Source: Lachnospiraceae bacterium NK4A144
Lineage (GTDB): Bacteria; Bacillota; Clostridia; Lachnospirales; Lachnospiraceae
Direction of reading: 5' to 3'
Length of the DNA stretch: 64,000 nucleotides
Assembly: GCA_000424365.1 (NCBI GenBank)
Contig: AUJT01000007.1
Span: 62,001 to 126,000, forward strand
Below are positions 43,477 to 52,395 of this stretch, in pieces (within the stretch, counting starts at the first letter, position 1; each line of letters opens with the position of its first letter). Under the pieces are notes generated by a model. That model worked only from the letters and a program-made list of their open reading frames with translations. It had not been told where the DNA came from and searched no databases. The translations under genes and the position numbers were made by a program.

Positions 43477-43621
43477 TCAGATAATAGCACTGGCAGCCAT
43501 GGAGTCAGCGTTTATTATACATACTTTCAATCAAATCACTCTCTACGCAAGGAAGTGTAGGGAACGGGTACTGACAAAAGGAATTGAAGTACCAAACAAG
43601 GAGGTTAAATATGGCAAATAG
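43470..43621 (+). CDS. Possible 50-residue ORF between csrA and flagellin, doubtful
   Basis: An ATG overlapping the csrA stop (AATGCTTGA) opens [20 protein letters not shown] and ends 11 bases inside flagellin. It has no ribosome site of its own, so only coupling could translate it. The same bases form the flagellin leader, which is the more likely role. Confidence 0.2.
43567..43604 (+). promoter_or_regulatory. Candidate CsrA-binding hairpin and ribosome site of flagellin
   Basis: GGTAC (43567-43571) and GTACC (43589-43593) close a loop that displays AAAAGGAAT, with the GGA that CsrA favours. Sixteen bases further a second GGA is inside the AAGGAGG ribosome site (43598-43604). Two GGA sites, one in a hairpin loop and one on the ribosome site, match the arrangement known for the Bacillus hag leader. 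Confidence 0.55.
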
Positions 43622-45392
43622 CGTACAGCACAACATTACAGCACTTAATGCAAACAGAAACTTTGGTATCACACAGGCAACAGTAGCTAAGTCAACAGAG
43701 AAGCTTTCATCCGGTTACAAGATCAACCGAGCAGCAGATGATGCAGCAGGTCTTGCAATTTCTGAAAAGATGAGAAAGCAGATCAAGGGTCTTACCCAGG
43801 CATCCGCTAATGCACAGGACGGTATCTCCGCTGTACAGACAGCTGAAGGTGCACTGACAGAAGTGCATGAAATGCTGCAGAGAATGAATGAGCTTGCAGT
43901 AAAGGCTTCCAACGGAACAATGTCCGAGAATGACAGAGCATCCGTACAGCAGGAAGTTGACCAGCTCATCACAGAAATTGATCGTGTTGCCGAGACAACA
44001 AAGTTCAACGAGACCTATCTCCTGAAAGGCGCCGGTGACAAGAGCAAGTATGTTAAGGGTGAGGCTACACTTAACGGAACAACGGCAGATGCTGTAAAAC
44101 TTTCAGCAAAAGGTAATGTATTCGCTGCTAATATTACTTCGCAGCTTGGTACTGATACAGAAGATACAGCCACAATCACTTATAAAGATGCAGAAGGAAA
44201 GACCAGGACAAAGGACATTACGTTTAAGATTGGGGCTGATGATGAAAGGTCTGCAAAGAATTTTGCGGATGCAATTGCAAAAGATGAGGATTTGAGTAAA
44301 ATTTTCAATTCTTCATCCAAGGGTTCCAAGCTTATTGTGGAGTCTAAGTTGAACGGAAATAAGACAGACTCCGCTGCAAATGCGATTACAGGTATTACTT
44401 TCAATACGGATGCAGCAAGGGTTACAACTATAACGAAGGACTCTTCTTTAAGTTCGGATGCTACAGGCGAAGGAGTAGCTATCGCATTGGCAAAAGCGTC
44501 TGTCTCCAGTGGTACAACACAGCTTACGGATGGAAGTACCATTACTATTGATGGGAAAACGTATACTTACGATTCAGGATATGACTCTAGTGCCGCTACT
44601 GGAGATACTAACAGGTTTAAGACCCTTGATGATTTACAGAAACTTTTAGGTGATGAGTATGATGTTTCTGTAAATGTGACAGCTACTCAAACAAAGACAA
44701 CATATTCACGAAGTGACGAAGGTGCAACAAAGGCAGATAACGATAAGCCTATAGCTGGAAAGACTGTAGCTTCTGAGGTGTCGTATAAGCTGGATGACCT
44801 GACAAAAACAGCGGTGTTAGCTACATTAACTGATGCTGGTGCACCTGCTGAGGTTGCTGCGCCGACTAAGAATTCTGAAGTTAATACTGCTAATAATATA
44901 AAGGCTACAAAGGATTCTCTTTCTTATAGTGATATAACGGTTTCGCTGAATATTTCGCGCAAGTCAAATCTGCAGATTGATGATGCATTGGAGCTTAAAC
45001 TTCACGTTGGTGCTGATTCCACTGAAGAGAACAAGATTGGTCTGAAGATTGATGCAATGCACGCAAAGGGACTTGGAATTGATGGCCTGAAGGTTGATGG
45101 TTCTACAAGTGCTAATGCTGATAATGCTATTGACACTATTGCAAACGCAATTCAGAAGGTATCAAATCAGAGGTCTGATCTCGGTGCTATCCAGAACAGA
45201 CTTGAGCACACAATCAAGAACCTCGACAATGTAGTTGAGAACACAACAGCTGCTGAGCAGGCAATCCGTGATACAGATATGGCAACAGAGATGGTTAAGT
45301 TCTCCAGTGCTAATATCCTTTCACAGGCAGGTACATCAATGCTTGCGCAGGCAAACCAGAGCAATCAGGGTATTCTGTCACTTCTCGGCTAA
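43611..45392 (+). CDS. Flagellin
   Basis: The 593-residue protein has the conserved flagellin ends. N-terminal D0/D1 covers about residues 1-145 ([41 protein letters not shown]). C-terminal D1/D0 covers about 505-593 ([37 protein letters not shown]). The middle 350 residues, Thr/Asp/Lys-rich, form the variable surface domain and use a less optimised codon set than the ends, as if exchanged. AAGGAGG precedes the ATG at 43611. Export is by the flagellar type III route, so no signal peptide is expected. It follows csrA and a recombinase. Confidence 0.95.
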   Translation: MANSVQHNITALNANRNFGITQATVAKSTEKLSSGYKINRAADDAAGLAISEKMRKQIKGLTQASANAQDGISAVQTAEGALTEVHEMLQRMNELAVKASNGTMSENDRASVQQEVDQLITEIDRVAETTKFNETYLLKGAGDKSKYVKGEATLNGTTADAVKLSAKGNVFAANITSQLGTDTEDTATITYKDAEGKTRTKDITFKIGADDERSAKNFADAIAKDEDLSKIFNSSSKGSKLIVESKLNGNKTDSAANAITGITFNTDAARVTTITKDSSLSSDATGEGVAIALAKASVSSGTTQLTDGSTITIDGKTYTYDSGYDSSAATGDTNRFKTLDDLQKLLGDEYDVSVNVTATQTKTTYSRSDEGATKADNDKPIAGKTVASEVSYKLDDLTKTAVLATLTDAGAPAEVAAPTKNSEVNTANNIKATKDSLSYSDITVSLNISRKSNLQIDDALELKLHVGADSTEENKIGLKIDAMHAKGLGIDGLKVDGSTSANADNAIDTIANAIQKVSNQRSDLGAIQNRLEHTIKNLDNVVENTTAAEQAIRDTDMATEMVKFSSANILSQAGTSMLAQANQSNQGILSLLG

Positions 45393-45429
45393 TTGCAGTA
45401 TTTTCGCTAACGAATAGTAGATTATTTAA

Positions 45430-45502
45430 TAATCGAAAGTGACGCGTCAGGCGTCACAATATAACCTGGGAAAGGGGTTCTGTCTTCGGACGGAATCCCT
45501 TT
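45430..45502 (+). ncRNA. Structured 71-nt RNA-like element, copy 2, in the flagellin 3' region
   Basis: GTGACGC / GCGTCAC and GGGGTTCTGTC / GACGGAATCCC (TTCG loop) are joined by ATATAACCTGGGAAAGGGG. It begins 37 bases after the flagellin stop. The second hairpin with its TTT tail can act as the flagellin terminator, but the conserved first hairpin and linker go beyond a simple terminator. Gap-free alignment with copy 1 gives 12 differences in 71, and those in the stems preserve pairing. Confidence 0.75.
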
Positions 45503-45523
45503 AAACTTTAGATAAAATAATGT

Positions 45524-45532
45524 TGATATAAT
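45524..45532 (+). promoter_or_regulatory. Extended -10 promoter of the ncRNA gene
   Basis: TGATATAAT is a TGn extended -10 element with a perfect TATAAT. No good -35 box lies at the usual distance. Its expected start point, about 7 bases downstream, falls at the first base of the long stem at 45541. Confidence 0.65.
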
Positions 45533-45540
45533 CGCTATCA

Positions 45541-45740
45541 GGAAATGGGCAGCATTGATTTCCATAAGTGCCCCCAATAAGGAACCGCATAGAAGAGATC
45601 CACTGCATACGAAGACTAGGCACGCAGGGCAAGAGCGATACCGAAAGCAAATGTCCTGCGTGCTTTAGTCGAAGTAAGCAGTTAGCTCTTCGTAATGTCG
45701 GTTCTCCGGGACGCGTTGGAAACAATGCTGCCCATTTCCG
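45541..45740 (+). ncRNA. Rod-like ncRNA of about 200 nt, 6S RNA candidate
   Basis: The ends pair over 17 bp without mismatch (GGAAATGGGCAGCATTG with CAATGCTGCCCATTTCC), then TTTCC / GGAAA after one bulged base. Inside, GGAACCG / CGGTTCT, AAGAG / CTCTT, CTGC / GCAG, GACTA / TAGTC and the distal stem GCACGCAGG / CCTGCGTGC continue a long rod with internal loops. Length, rod shape, large internal loop after the closing stem and a private promoter suit 6S RNA (ssrS). I could not confirm the family from sequence alone; no SRP or tmRNA signature is present. Confidence 0.6.
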
Positions 45741-45757
45741 TCATGCCTTCAAATAAT

Positions 45758-45947
45758 GATGTAAGGGTCAAAAGTAAATTTTGCCCCTTACTGATGTCAC
45801 GGATTGCTTTATTGCTACGCAATTCCCGCAATCCTAAAACACTCGCATTCCGCGTAATAACGCTATATGTTCGTGTTTTGCGGGTCCCAAGGTCTCAATC
45901 CTCTTTGTGCAAGCACAATCGGATTTTGACCTTTTGACCCTGACATC
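45758..45947. mobile_element. Second inverted-repeat element (190 bp) with 7-bp target duplication
   Basis: Ends GATGTAAGGGTCAAAAG and CTTTTGACCCTGACATC are inverted repeats with one difference, and the 7-bp sequence AAATAAT flanks both sides directly. Inside are hairpins such as GTAAGGGTCAAAA / TTTTGCCCCTTAC. There is no gene. It differs from the repeat family at 20772. Confidence 0.7.
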
Positions 45948-45967
45948 AAATAATTATAAACTAGTAC

Positions 45968-47332
45968 TTATTTCGCCATATCACTGTGAAGCTTTGATGC
46001 GAGTAACTCTGTGAGACCGTCTGTCTGTGTGGGGAATGCCCAGATCGTTCCCATCATCTGCTCCATTGTCATGCGGGCATTGACGATGAGTGTGACAGTA
46101 TTGATCATTTCTGCTGCCATATCACCGTAAAGCTCTGCTCCGACAAGGTAATTATCTTTGTCCAGAACGATAGTTGCCTCAGCGTCTGTCTCATTTCTAA
46201 ACTCAAATGAGAGCATCTGACCGTACGCGATCTTTTCGATGTGATACATCTCAGGGTCTTTCAACGCCTGATTTACGGAAACGCCAACTGCAGCGATACG
46301 AGGCAGAGTGAATACCACATTTGGAACCGCCGGATATTTAATAGGCTGCGGATTTCCGAGGATCGCAAGAGCGATGTAGTTTGATTCAAACGTAGCTGTA
46401 GGAGTGAGACGAGGGATCATCTTATCAACTACGTCACCACTTGCGTAGATATTAGGCACGTTTGTACGCATATGATCGTCAACCTTCACACTGCGAGGAC
46501 TGAATTCTACGCCGACATTCTCAAGGCCAAGACCTTCAACATTTGCGCGGCGGCCTGTTGCAGCGAGGATATAGTCTGTTTCAACTGTGAGGCCGGAAGC
46601 AGTTTTAGCGATATACTTATCACCGGATTTTTCAACGGATGCTAAGGATTCACCAAAGTGGAAATCAACACCGGCTCCCTTCAGCTTATCAACGATCCTC
46701 ATAGCATATTCTTCACTGTAAGCGAGGAGTGCTCTGTCTGCGAATTCGATGACTGTAGCTTTAACTCCAAACTGTGTAAGGAGTGAAGCGAATTCCATGG
46801 AGATGATACCTGCGCCGATGAAGGTGATGTGCTTCGGAAGTTCGGGCAGATCAAGGATCTCACGGCTGGTATGCATATATTCCTTGCCCGGTATATCGAG
46901 CTTAAAATCATTCTGACCTGTGCAGATGACAATGTTTTCTGCAGTAACAGTCTGATCCCCAACCTTTACGGTGTGCTTATCAACAAATTCTGCGCTGCCT
47001 CTGATAATGGGGAATCCGGCATTATTAAGCATACCTGTCATCACGTTTGCAAGAGGATCGATCACCTGATGCTTGTAGGACATAAACTTCGGCCAGTCCA
47101 TCTTTATATCAGCGGTAAGACCGAGATCCTTGTATCTTTCCAGTGCAGAGACAAGTTCTGCAGGTCCGTCAAGGAGAGCTTTGGCATCGCATCCATAGTT
47201 TGTGCAGGTTCCACCTGTCAGATCCCTCTCGGCAAAAGCAACTTTCTTACCTGCTCTTGCAAGGATAAGTGCGCCATGCCATGCAGCATGTCCGGAACCA
47301 ATGTAGAGTACGTCGTAATCAAAATTTGCCAT
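45968..47332 (-). CDS. FAD-dependent pyridine nucleotide-disulfide oxidoreductase family protein
   Basis: The 454-residue protein has an FAD-binding start (YDVLYIGSGHAAWHGALILARAG), the redox pair in GGTCTNYGCDAK (C-x4-C), a NAD(P)-binding GAGIISMEFASLLTQFG and the second FAD motif NIYASGDV. The C-terminal interface reads WAFPTQTDGL where classic glutathione- or lipoamide-type reductases have HPTxxE, so the His-Glu base pair is absent. It is probably a reductase with an unusual acceptor. AAAGGAAG precedes the start at 47332. The gene stands alone on the minus strand. Confidence 0.85.
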   Translation of the reverse strand: MANFDYDVLYIGSGHAAWHGALILARAGKKVAFAERDLTGGTCTNYGCDAKALLDGPAELVSALERYKDLGLTADIKMDWPKFMSYKHQVIDPLANVMTGMLNNAGFPIIRGSAEFVDKHTVKVGDQTVTAENIVICTGQNDFKLDIPGKEYMHTSREILDLPELPKHITFIGAGIISMEFASLLTQFGVKATVIEFADRALLAYSEEYAMRIVDKLKGAGVDFHFGESLASVEKSGDKYIAKTASGLTVETDYILAATGRRANVEGLGLENVGVEFSPRSVKVDDHMRTNVPNIYASGDVVDKMIPRLTPTATFESNYIALAILGNPQPIKYPAVPNVVFTLPRIAAVGVSVNQALKDPEMYHIEKIAYGQMLSFEFRNETDAEATIVLDKDNYLVGAELYGDMAAEMINTVTLIVNARMTMEQMMGTIWAFPTQTDGLTELLASKLHSDMAK

Positions 47333-47400
47333 GATAGTATCTTCCTTTCTGTAAAAGCTTTGTATTTTGTTGTTATGTATAAGTTCTAAAAAGCGATTCA

Positions 47401-47443
47401 ATTGTATGCAATATAAAATACATTGTGTGCAATCTATTGTCAA
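47401..47443 (-). promoter_or_regulatory. Promoter with two 12-bp operator repeats for the oxidoreductase gene
   Basis: ATTGTATGCAAT (47401-47412) and ATTGTGTGCAAT (47422-47433) are direct repeats 21 bp apart, two helix turns, and each is a partial palindrome (ATTG...CAAT). On the minus strand TTGACA (47443-47438) lies 17 bp ahead of TATTTT, and the repeats cover the spacer and the region beyond the -10. A MarR- or GntR-type repressor is likely; none is encoded next to it. Confidence 0.65.
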
Positions 47444-47629
47444 TAGTGAAAAAGTATTTTGCTTAATACATATCGGCAGAACGGTAATATGTGTTCAGTT
47501 TTTTGCAGGCTTTTTTATAAAAAATCTTAGATGAAATGGTAAAATGGACTTTAAGAGTTGCTTCACCAGTGATCAGTGGCACCCTAAGTTTAGGAGTAAA
47601 AAGTAAGGTGACAGGATAAAGGGGACAGT

Positions 47630-50600
47630 ATGGAGAATAAAAAATTAGAACGATGGGCTCAAAATCTTCTTGATACCGGTAAGCGGAATAATCTGATAAA
47701 TTTCAAAGATACCAAGTCATCAACGGTGGAAATAGTATTTCCTGATGGAGAGACATTTTACGAAAAGTGTCTCAGTGCGTCATCTTTTGAAATCTATGAT
47801 CCAAAGATCATGGACGAAGAAGACGAGGGAAGTGAAAATGTTGAGACGCCTGATACAGGTGAAAATGATGTATTGAGAAAAGAGGAGTATATCGACTTGT
47901 ACTCTCCAAAGATACGTAAGGGCAATCAAGTACTGGCATTTGCAAAGATACCGAACCCGATAAGTGCTGTCAAAAATATCGATAAAAAAGCGAGAGACTT
48001 TTTGGAGGAAACCGGGGTCAATGTGGCATATCTCGCTTTCGGATTTGTGCACTGGAAGGAGAAAGAAACTTCTGAAATTGTAAACAGAGCACCTCTGCTA
48101 CTGGTCCCGATCACGCTGAAAAATGAATCGTCCATAACACCGTACTTCATAGAATTAACAGAGGATGATGTTGTTGTAAATCCTACGTTCAATTTTTTGT
48201 TAGAAGCGCAGTACGGTATCAAACTGCCGGAATATGAGGACGATGAGTCCTTAACAGCGTACCTTGATAAAGTGAGAGCAATCGTATCAAAACTGCACTG
48301 GGAAGTGTCATCAGAGTGTAAGCTGGGCATTTTTTCTTTCTTAAAAATAAATATGTACTACGATCTCGTGAATAACGAAGAAACAATATTAAAGAATAAA
48401 AATGTCCGTTTTTTACTTGGTGAAGAGGAAAATCATCAAGAGGCAGTGATGCAGGATGATGTCAGATTTGTTGACAATGAGATCATAGATCTGCACACGG
48501 TTGTGGATGCAGATTCCAGTCAGATAGATGCGATAGAAATGGCAAAGTCCGGCAAGAGCTTTGTGCTTCAGGGACCTCCCGGAACAGGAAAGAGCCAGAC
48601 GATCACCAATATTATTTCAGAATGTTTGCATGACGGAAAAAAGGTTCTGTTTGTATCTGAGAAGCAGGCAGCGCTGAATGTTGTATATGATAAGCTTAAA
48701 AGGGTCGGTCTGGAAGAATTCTGTCTGGAGCTTCACAGCCATAAATCTAGTAAAAAAGAAGTGATCGCTGAACTGTGCAGGACATTAAAGGCTGACAGAA
48801 GCGCGGTTTCTTCGAGAGCATATGCAGAGGTAGAAGAAAAAGCCAGGCTGCAGGAACAGCTGGATTCCTATGCGGAGGAATTGCATAAGAGCGTTGATGG
48901 GATAAATAAATCCATGTATCAGCTGTATGAGGCATATGCGGCAAATAGAAAGGCTCCGGATCTGGATCTCATAATAAATGATATTTCGCATAAGGGTGAG
49001 GGATATCTTGCCGAAGCAAAAAATCTGCTTTCAGAATATGCAGAGTATGTGCCGACTATCGGTGAGGATTACAGAAAGAACGAATGGTACGGGTACAAGA
49101 GCCGTAATGGGTCGCTCGAAGCGCAGAATAATCTTAGGCAAAATTTGCAGGTGATCATTTCGGGGTTAGAGAGTCTGATAATAAAGGCAGGAGAATGTGA
49201 GACAGAGTATGCGGTAAGGATAAACACTATGTCTGATGTGGAAAAATATGCACATCTTTTATCAGTGCTCTCAAATACTTTGTTTTTAAGAACAGGTGCT
49301 CTTTTTCCGTATAAGATAGAGATGCTTAGTGATTCTGTAAAGAAGCTCTCAGAACTTAGCGGGCAGATCTTGACTAACAGGTCGAAGATAAGCGAAACGT
49401 TTGAAGAAAGCGTCAACAATATAGATGGTCAGGATTACTACAATAAGCTTGCAAAATTATATTCCGGATTTTTCTCAAGGCTTTTTAATTCGGAATATAA
49501 AAAGATAATTTCGGATATCCGTCTGGCATCTAAAACAGGGAAGAAACCGGGCTACAATGATGCGAAGGAATATATGAAGAAACTCGCGGATCTTCAGATA
49601 CTTTTGGGACAGTTTGATGCAGAAAAAAGCAGGACTGATGGTTTGCTAAATGCAAATGCTGTAACTCCTGAAACAAACTGGAATCAGCTTAGCCGGGAGC
49701 TGGAAATCGCAAAGGCATTTTTTGATAAAGGTCTGAGTGTCGGTAACATAGTAAAAATGCAGGATGATGTGTTTACTTCTTCAAAACCTGTTTTTGGGGA
49801 TTACGCAGGACAGTTGGGAAAGATACTCGGATCCTTTAGGCAATCGGCAGCAGATCTTCAAAATGATTTTGATGAAAAGATCGTTGTCTTTGAAGAGCTT
49901 TCTATCACGGCTTTACTAGGAAAGATGCAGGCGTGCATGGATTCCATAGGAAAAGCGGAAAACTGGGTGAGATTCAATAATCTACTTGACCGGCTTGCAG
50001 GACATGATCTGATATCCTTTGTTGATGGCGCAATTGAGGCACATATCGAAAGGGAGCAGATAGTGTCTGCATATCAGAAGCTTTTCTATAAACACTGGAT
50101 TAATCATGTGATGTATGAAAAACCTGTATTTGCGGGCTTTACAAGGATTTCTCATGACAAAGCAGTTGAGCAGTTTTCTGAGAAAGACAGGCTGCAGTTT
50201 GAGATCAGTAAGGCACAGATCAGAGCGGAACTGTCTGCGAAGCGTCCGTCTCTGGATATGATGGCAGGCGGAAGTGCTGTTTCTGTATTGCTTCGTGAGG
50301 GTGAGAAAAAACGTAAGCAAAAGAGCATAAGGAAGCTGTTGGAAGAGACCGGAGAACTGGTTCAGGTACTGAAACCGTGTTTTCTTATGTCTCCGCTTAG
50401 TGTGAGTACATTTTTAAGTGAAAACAGTATCTCCTTTGATACGGTAGTATTTGATGAGGCATCGCAGATCTTTCCACAGGATGCGATAGGAGCGATATAC
50501 AGAGCGTCTCAGCTCATCGTAGTAGGAGATTCAAAACAGATGCCTCCCAGCAATTTCTTTAACACCTCAGTTGAGGTTGATGACGAAGATGAGGAAACAG

Positions 50601-52249
50601 GAGATGTGACGGATTTTGAATCGATCCTTGATCTGTGTTCTGCTACATTTCCACAGCTTCGGCTTAAGTGGCATTACAGAAGCCGTTATGAGCAGCTGAT
50701 ATCATTTTCAAATAAGAATTTCTATGATAATTCGCTGGTCACCTTCCCTTCATCGACTATCGACCATGAGGGTGTGGGCGTGGATTATTATCATGTGGAC
50801 GGCTTATTTGACAGGAAGAGTCACACCAATCGGATAGAAGCTGAGTTTATAGTTGATCTGATCTACAAAAATATCGATAAGTATCCGGACAGGAGTCTCG
50901 GAGTAGTGGCATTTAGCGTGGCACAGCAGGAGCTGATAGAAAAACTTCTTTCAAAAAAACGTCAGGAAGATACTTCAAAAGAATGGTTTTTCAAACGGGA
51001 TGATTCAAAGAGAGAGCCTTTCTTTGTGAAAAATCTGGAAACCGTACAGGGTGATGAGAGAGACACCATCATATTCAGTGTCGCGTATGGAATGGATAGT
51101 CAGGGCAAACTCCTGCACAATTTCGGTCCGTTGAACCGTGTCGGAGGAGAGAGGCGTCTGAACGTTGCCGTTACCCGTGCAAAGGAAAATGTGCAGTTGG
51201 TTTCTTCCATGCACAGCACGGATATAGATCTGAGCCGTACATCTGCAGAGGGAGCGAGGTTACTCAGAGAATATCTGGACTATGCAGAAAATGGCAATAT
51301 TGCGCTTCAGAGAACAATGTCTGTCAATCAGTTTGAGCAGTTTGATTCTGATTTTGAAATGGAAGTATGCGAATTTCTCAGGGATAACGGATTTACTGTT
51401 GATACTCAGGTTGGGTGCAGCGGTTTCCGGATCGATCTGGGACTTAAGAAGCCTGACAGTTCGGACTATGTACTTGCGATAGAGTGTGATGGTGCGACAT
51501 ATCATTCGTCTAAGAATGCGAGAGATAGGGACAGACTGCGTCAGGAGATTCTTGAGCGTATGGGATGGAGATTTTATCGTATCTGGTCGACGGATTGGTT
51601 CAGAAATAATGAAGTTGAAAAGGAAAATCTGCTGAAAGCTGCTGCAGAAGCTATAGAACTAGGCGGATTTGTAATGAATGAGGTGACGGAGTCGGAAGTT
51701 GAAAATATTGATTTTGAAAAGGCAGCAGAGCCGGTTCATATGGCATTCCCTGAGTATACGGAAGCAGATGTTGAGAGCTTAAGGAATAGTCATTTGTCAG
51801 ATACAAAGGGATATATAAAGAGCATCCTTGAGACAGAAGCGCCTGTATCAGAGGAGTATTTGCTGAAACGGATCTGCTTTATTTACGGACGTGAAAAAGT
51901 GACAAGCGTTGTAAAGGATCAGTTTGAGGCTGATATGAGAGGCTGTGAAAAGAACGGGATTATTAGGAAAAACGGTTTCCTGTATCTGGCAGGTCAGGAT
52001 GATTTCGTGATGCGTGTGCCCGGAATAAAGCGGGACATAAAGTATATCGCACCGGAAGAACTGGCAGCGGGACTGCACGTACTTCTCATGCAGAACATAA
52101 CGGCTGAAAAAGATGGACTATACAGAACTCTCGCAAATCAGCTGGGCTTCACACGTTTGGGAGATGCTATTTATGCAAAGTTTGATGAGGCACTGGCTCT
52201 GCTTGATGATGTTGTGGTCGATGGGGAAAGTGTTTCGATAAGAAAGTGA
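47630..52249 (+). CDS. DUF4011-type SF1 helicase fused to a Vsr-like nuclease and DUF3320
   Basis: The 1539-residue protein has an N-terminal DUF4011-like region (about 1-260). A split SF1 helicase follows: Walker A GPPGTGKSQT (about 314-323), Walker B VFDEASQ (about 940), then VVGDSKQMPP and LNVAVTRAKENVQLV. A REase_MTES_1575 / Vsr-like nuclease fold comes next (about 1241-1340; FRIDLGL, IECDGATYHSSKNARDRDR), and a DUF3320-like tail ends it (about 1365-1539). Large proteins of this layout occur in phage-defence islands, so a role in clearing foreign nucleic acid is likely. AAAGGGG precedes the ATG. A broken partial copy lies at 53283. Confidence 0.85.
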   Translation: MENKKLERWAQNLLDTGKRNNLINFKDTKSSTVEIVFPDGETFYEKCLSASSFEIYDPKIMDEEDEGSENVETPDTGENDVLRKEEYIDLYSPKIRKGNQVLAFAKIPNPISAVKNIDKKARDFLEETGVNVAYLAFGFVHWKEKETSEIVNRAPLLLVPITLKNESSITPYFIELTEDDVVVNPTFNFLLEAQYGIKLPEYEDDESLTAYLDKVRAIVSKLHWEVSSECKLGIFSFLKINMYYDLVNNEETILKNKNVRFLLGEEENHQEAVMQDDVRFVDNEIIDLHTVVDADSSQIDAIEMAKSGKSFVLQGPPGTGKSQTITNIISECLHDGKKVLFVSEKQAALNVVYDKLKRVGLEEFCLELHSHKSSKKEVIAELCRTLKADRSAVSSRAYAEVEEKARLQEQLDSYAEELHKSVDGINKSMYQLYEAYAANRKAPDLDLIINDISHKGEGYLAEAKNLLSEYAEYVPTIGEDYRKNEWYGYKSRNGSLEAQNNLRQNLQVIISGLESLIIKAGECETEYAVRINTMSDVEKYAHLLSVLSNTLFLRTGALFPYKIEMLSDSVKKLSELSGQILTNRSKISETFEESVNNIDGQDYYNKLAKLYSGFFSRLFNSEYKKIISDIRLASKTGKKPGYNDAKEYMKKLADLQILLGQFDAEKSRTDGLLNANAVTPETNWNQLSRELEIAKAFFDKGLSVGNIVKMQDDVFTSSKPVFGDYAGQLGKILGSFRQSAADLQNDFDEKIVVFEELSITALLGKMQACMDSIGKAENWVRFNNLLDRLAGHDLISFVDGAIEAHIEREQIVSAYQKLFYKHWINHVMYEKPVFAGFTRISHDKAVEQFSEKDRLQFEISKAQIRAELSAKRPSLDMMAGGSAVSVLLREGEKKRKQKSIRKLLEETGELVQVLKPCFLMSPLSVSTFLSENSISFDTVVFDEASQIFPQDAIGAIYRASQLIVVGDSKQMPPSNFFNTSVEVDDEDEETGDVTDFESILDLCSATFPQLRLKWHYRSRYEQLISFSNKNFYDNSLVTFPSSTIDHEGVGVDYYHVDGLFDRKSHTNRIEAEFIVDLIYKNIDKYPDRSLGVVAFSVAQQELIEKLLSKKRQEDTSKEWFFKRDDSKREPFFVKNLETVQGDERDTIIFSVAYGMDSQGKLLHNFGPLNRVGGERRLNVAVTRAKENVQLVSSMHSTDIDLSRTSAEGARLLREYLDYAENGNIALQRTMSVNQFEQFDSDFEMEVCEFLRDNGFTVDTQVGCSGFRIDLGLKKPDSSDYVLAIECDGATYHSSKNARDRDRLRQEILERMGWRFYRIWSTDWFRNNEVEKENLLKAAAEAIELGGFVMNEVTESEVENIDFEKAAEPVHMAFPEYTEADVESLRNSHLSDTKGYIKSILETEAPVSEEYLLKRICFIYGREKVTSVVKDQFEADMRGCEKNGIIRKNGFLYLAGQDDFVMRVPGIKRDIKYIAPEELAAGLHVLLMQNITAEKDGLYRTLANQLGFTRLGDAIYAKFDEALALLDDVVVDGESVSIRK

Positions 52250-52395
52250 AATAAGGAAGCTTGCTTTGGAATATATACAGATGTAATCCTTTGTTTTTTC
52301 ATAGCGAAACCTGGTATAAGTGTCGATATATATACGAAGGTTTGTGTCTTGAGAAAGTGGTAAAAAGATAGCCAAGTGGCTCGGAGGAAAAACAG

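Noticed and set aside
40418-45502. Assigning the 71-nt element to a c-di-GMP, SAM, THF or glutamine riboswitch
   Set aside because: None of the conserved cores I know for these families is present, so no name is given.
45541-45740. Bacterial SRP RNA or tmRNA as identity of the rod-like RNA
   Set aside because: The conserved SRP tip and the tmRNA tag frame and tRNA-like ends are missing.
45695-45937. 80-residue frame across the ncRNA end and the second mobile element
   Set aside because: It crosses two non-coding features, has no ribosome site and shows no protein-like composition.
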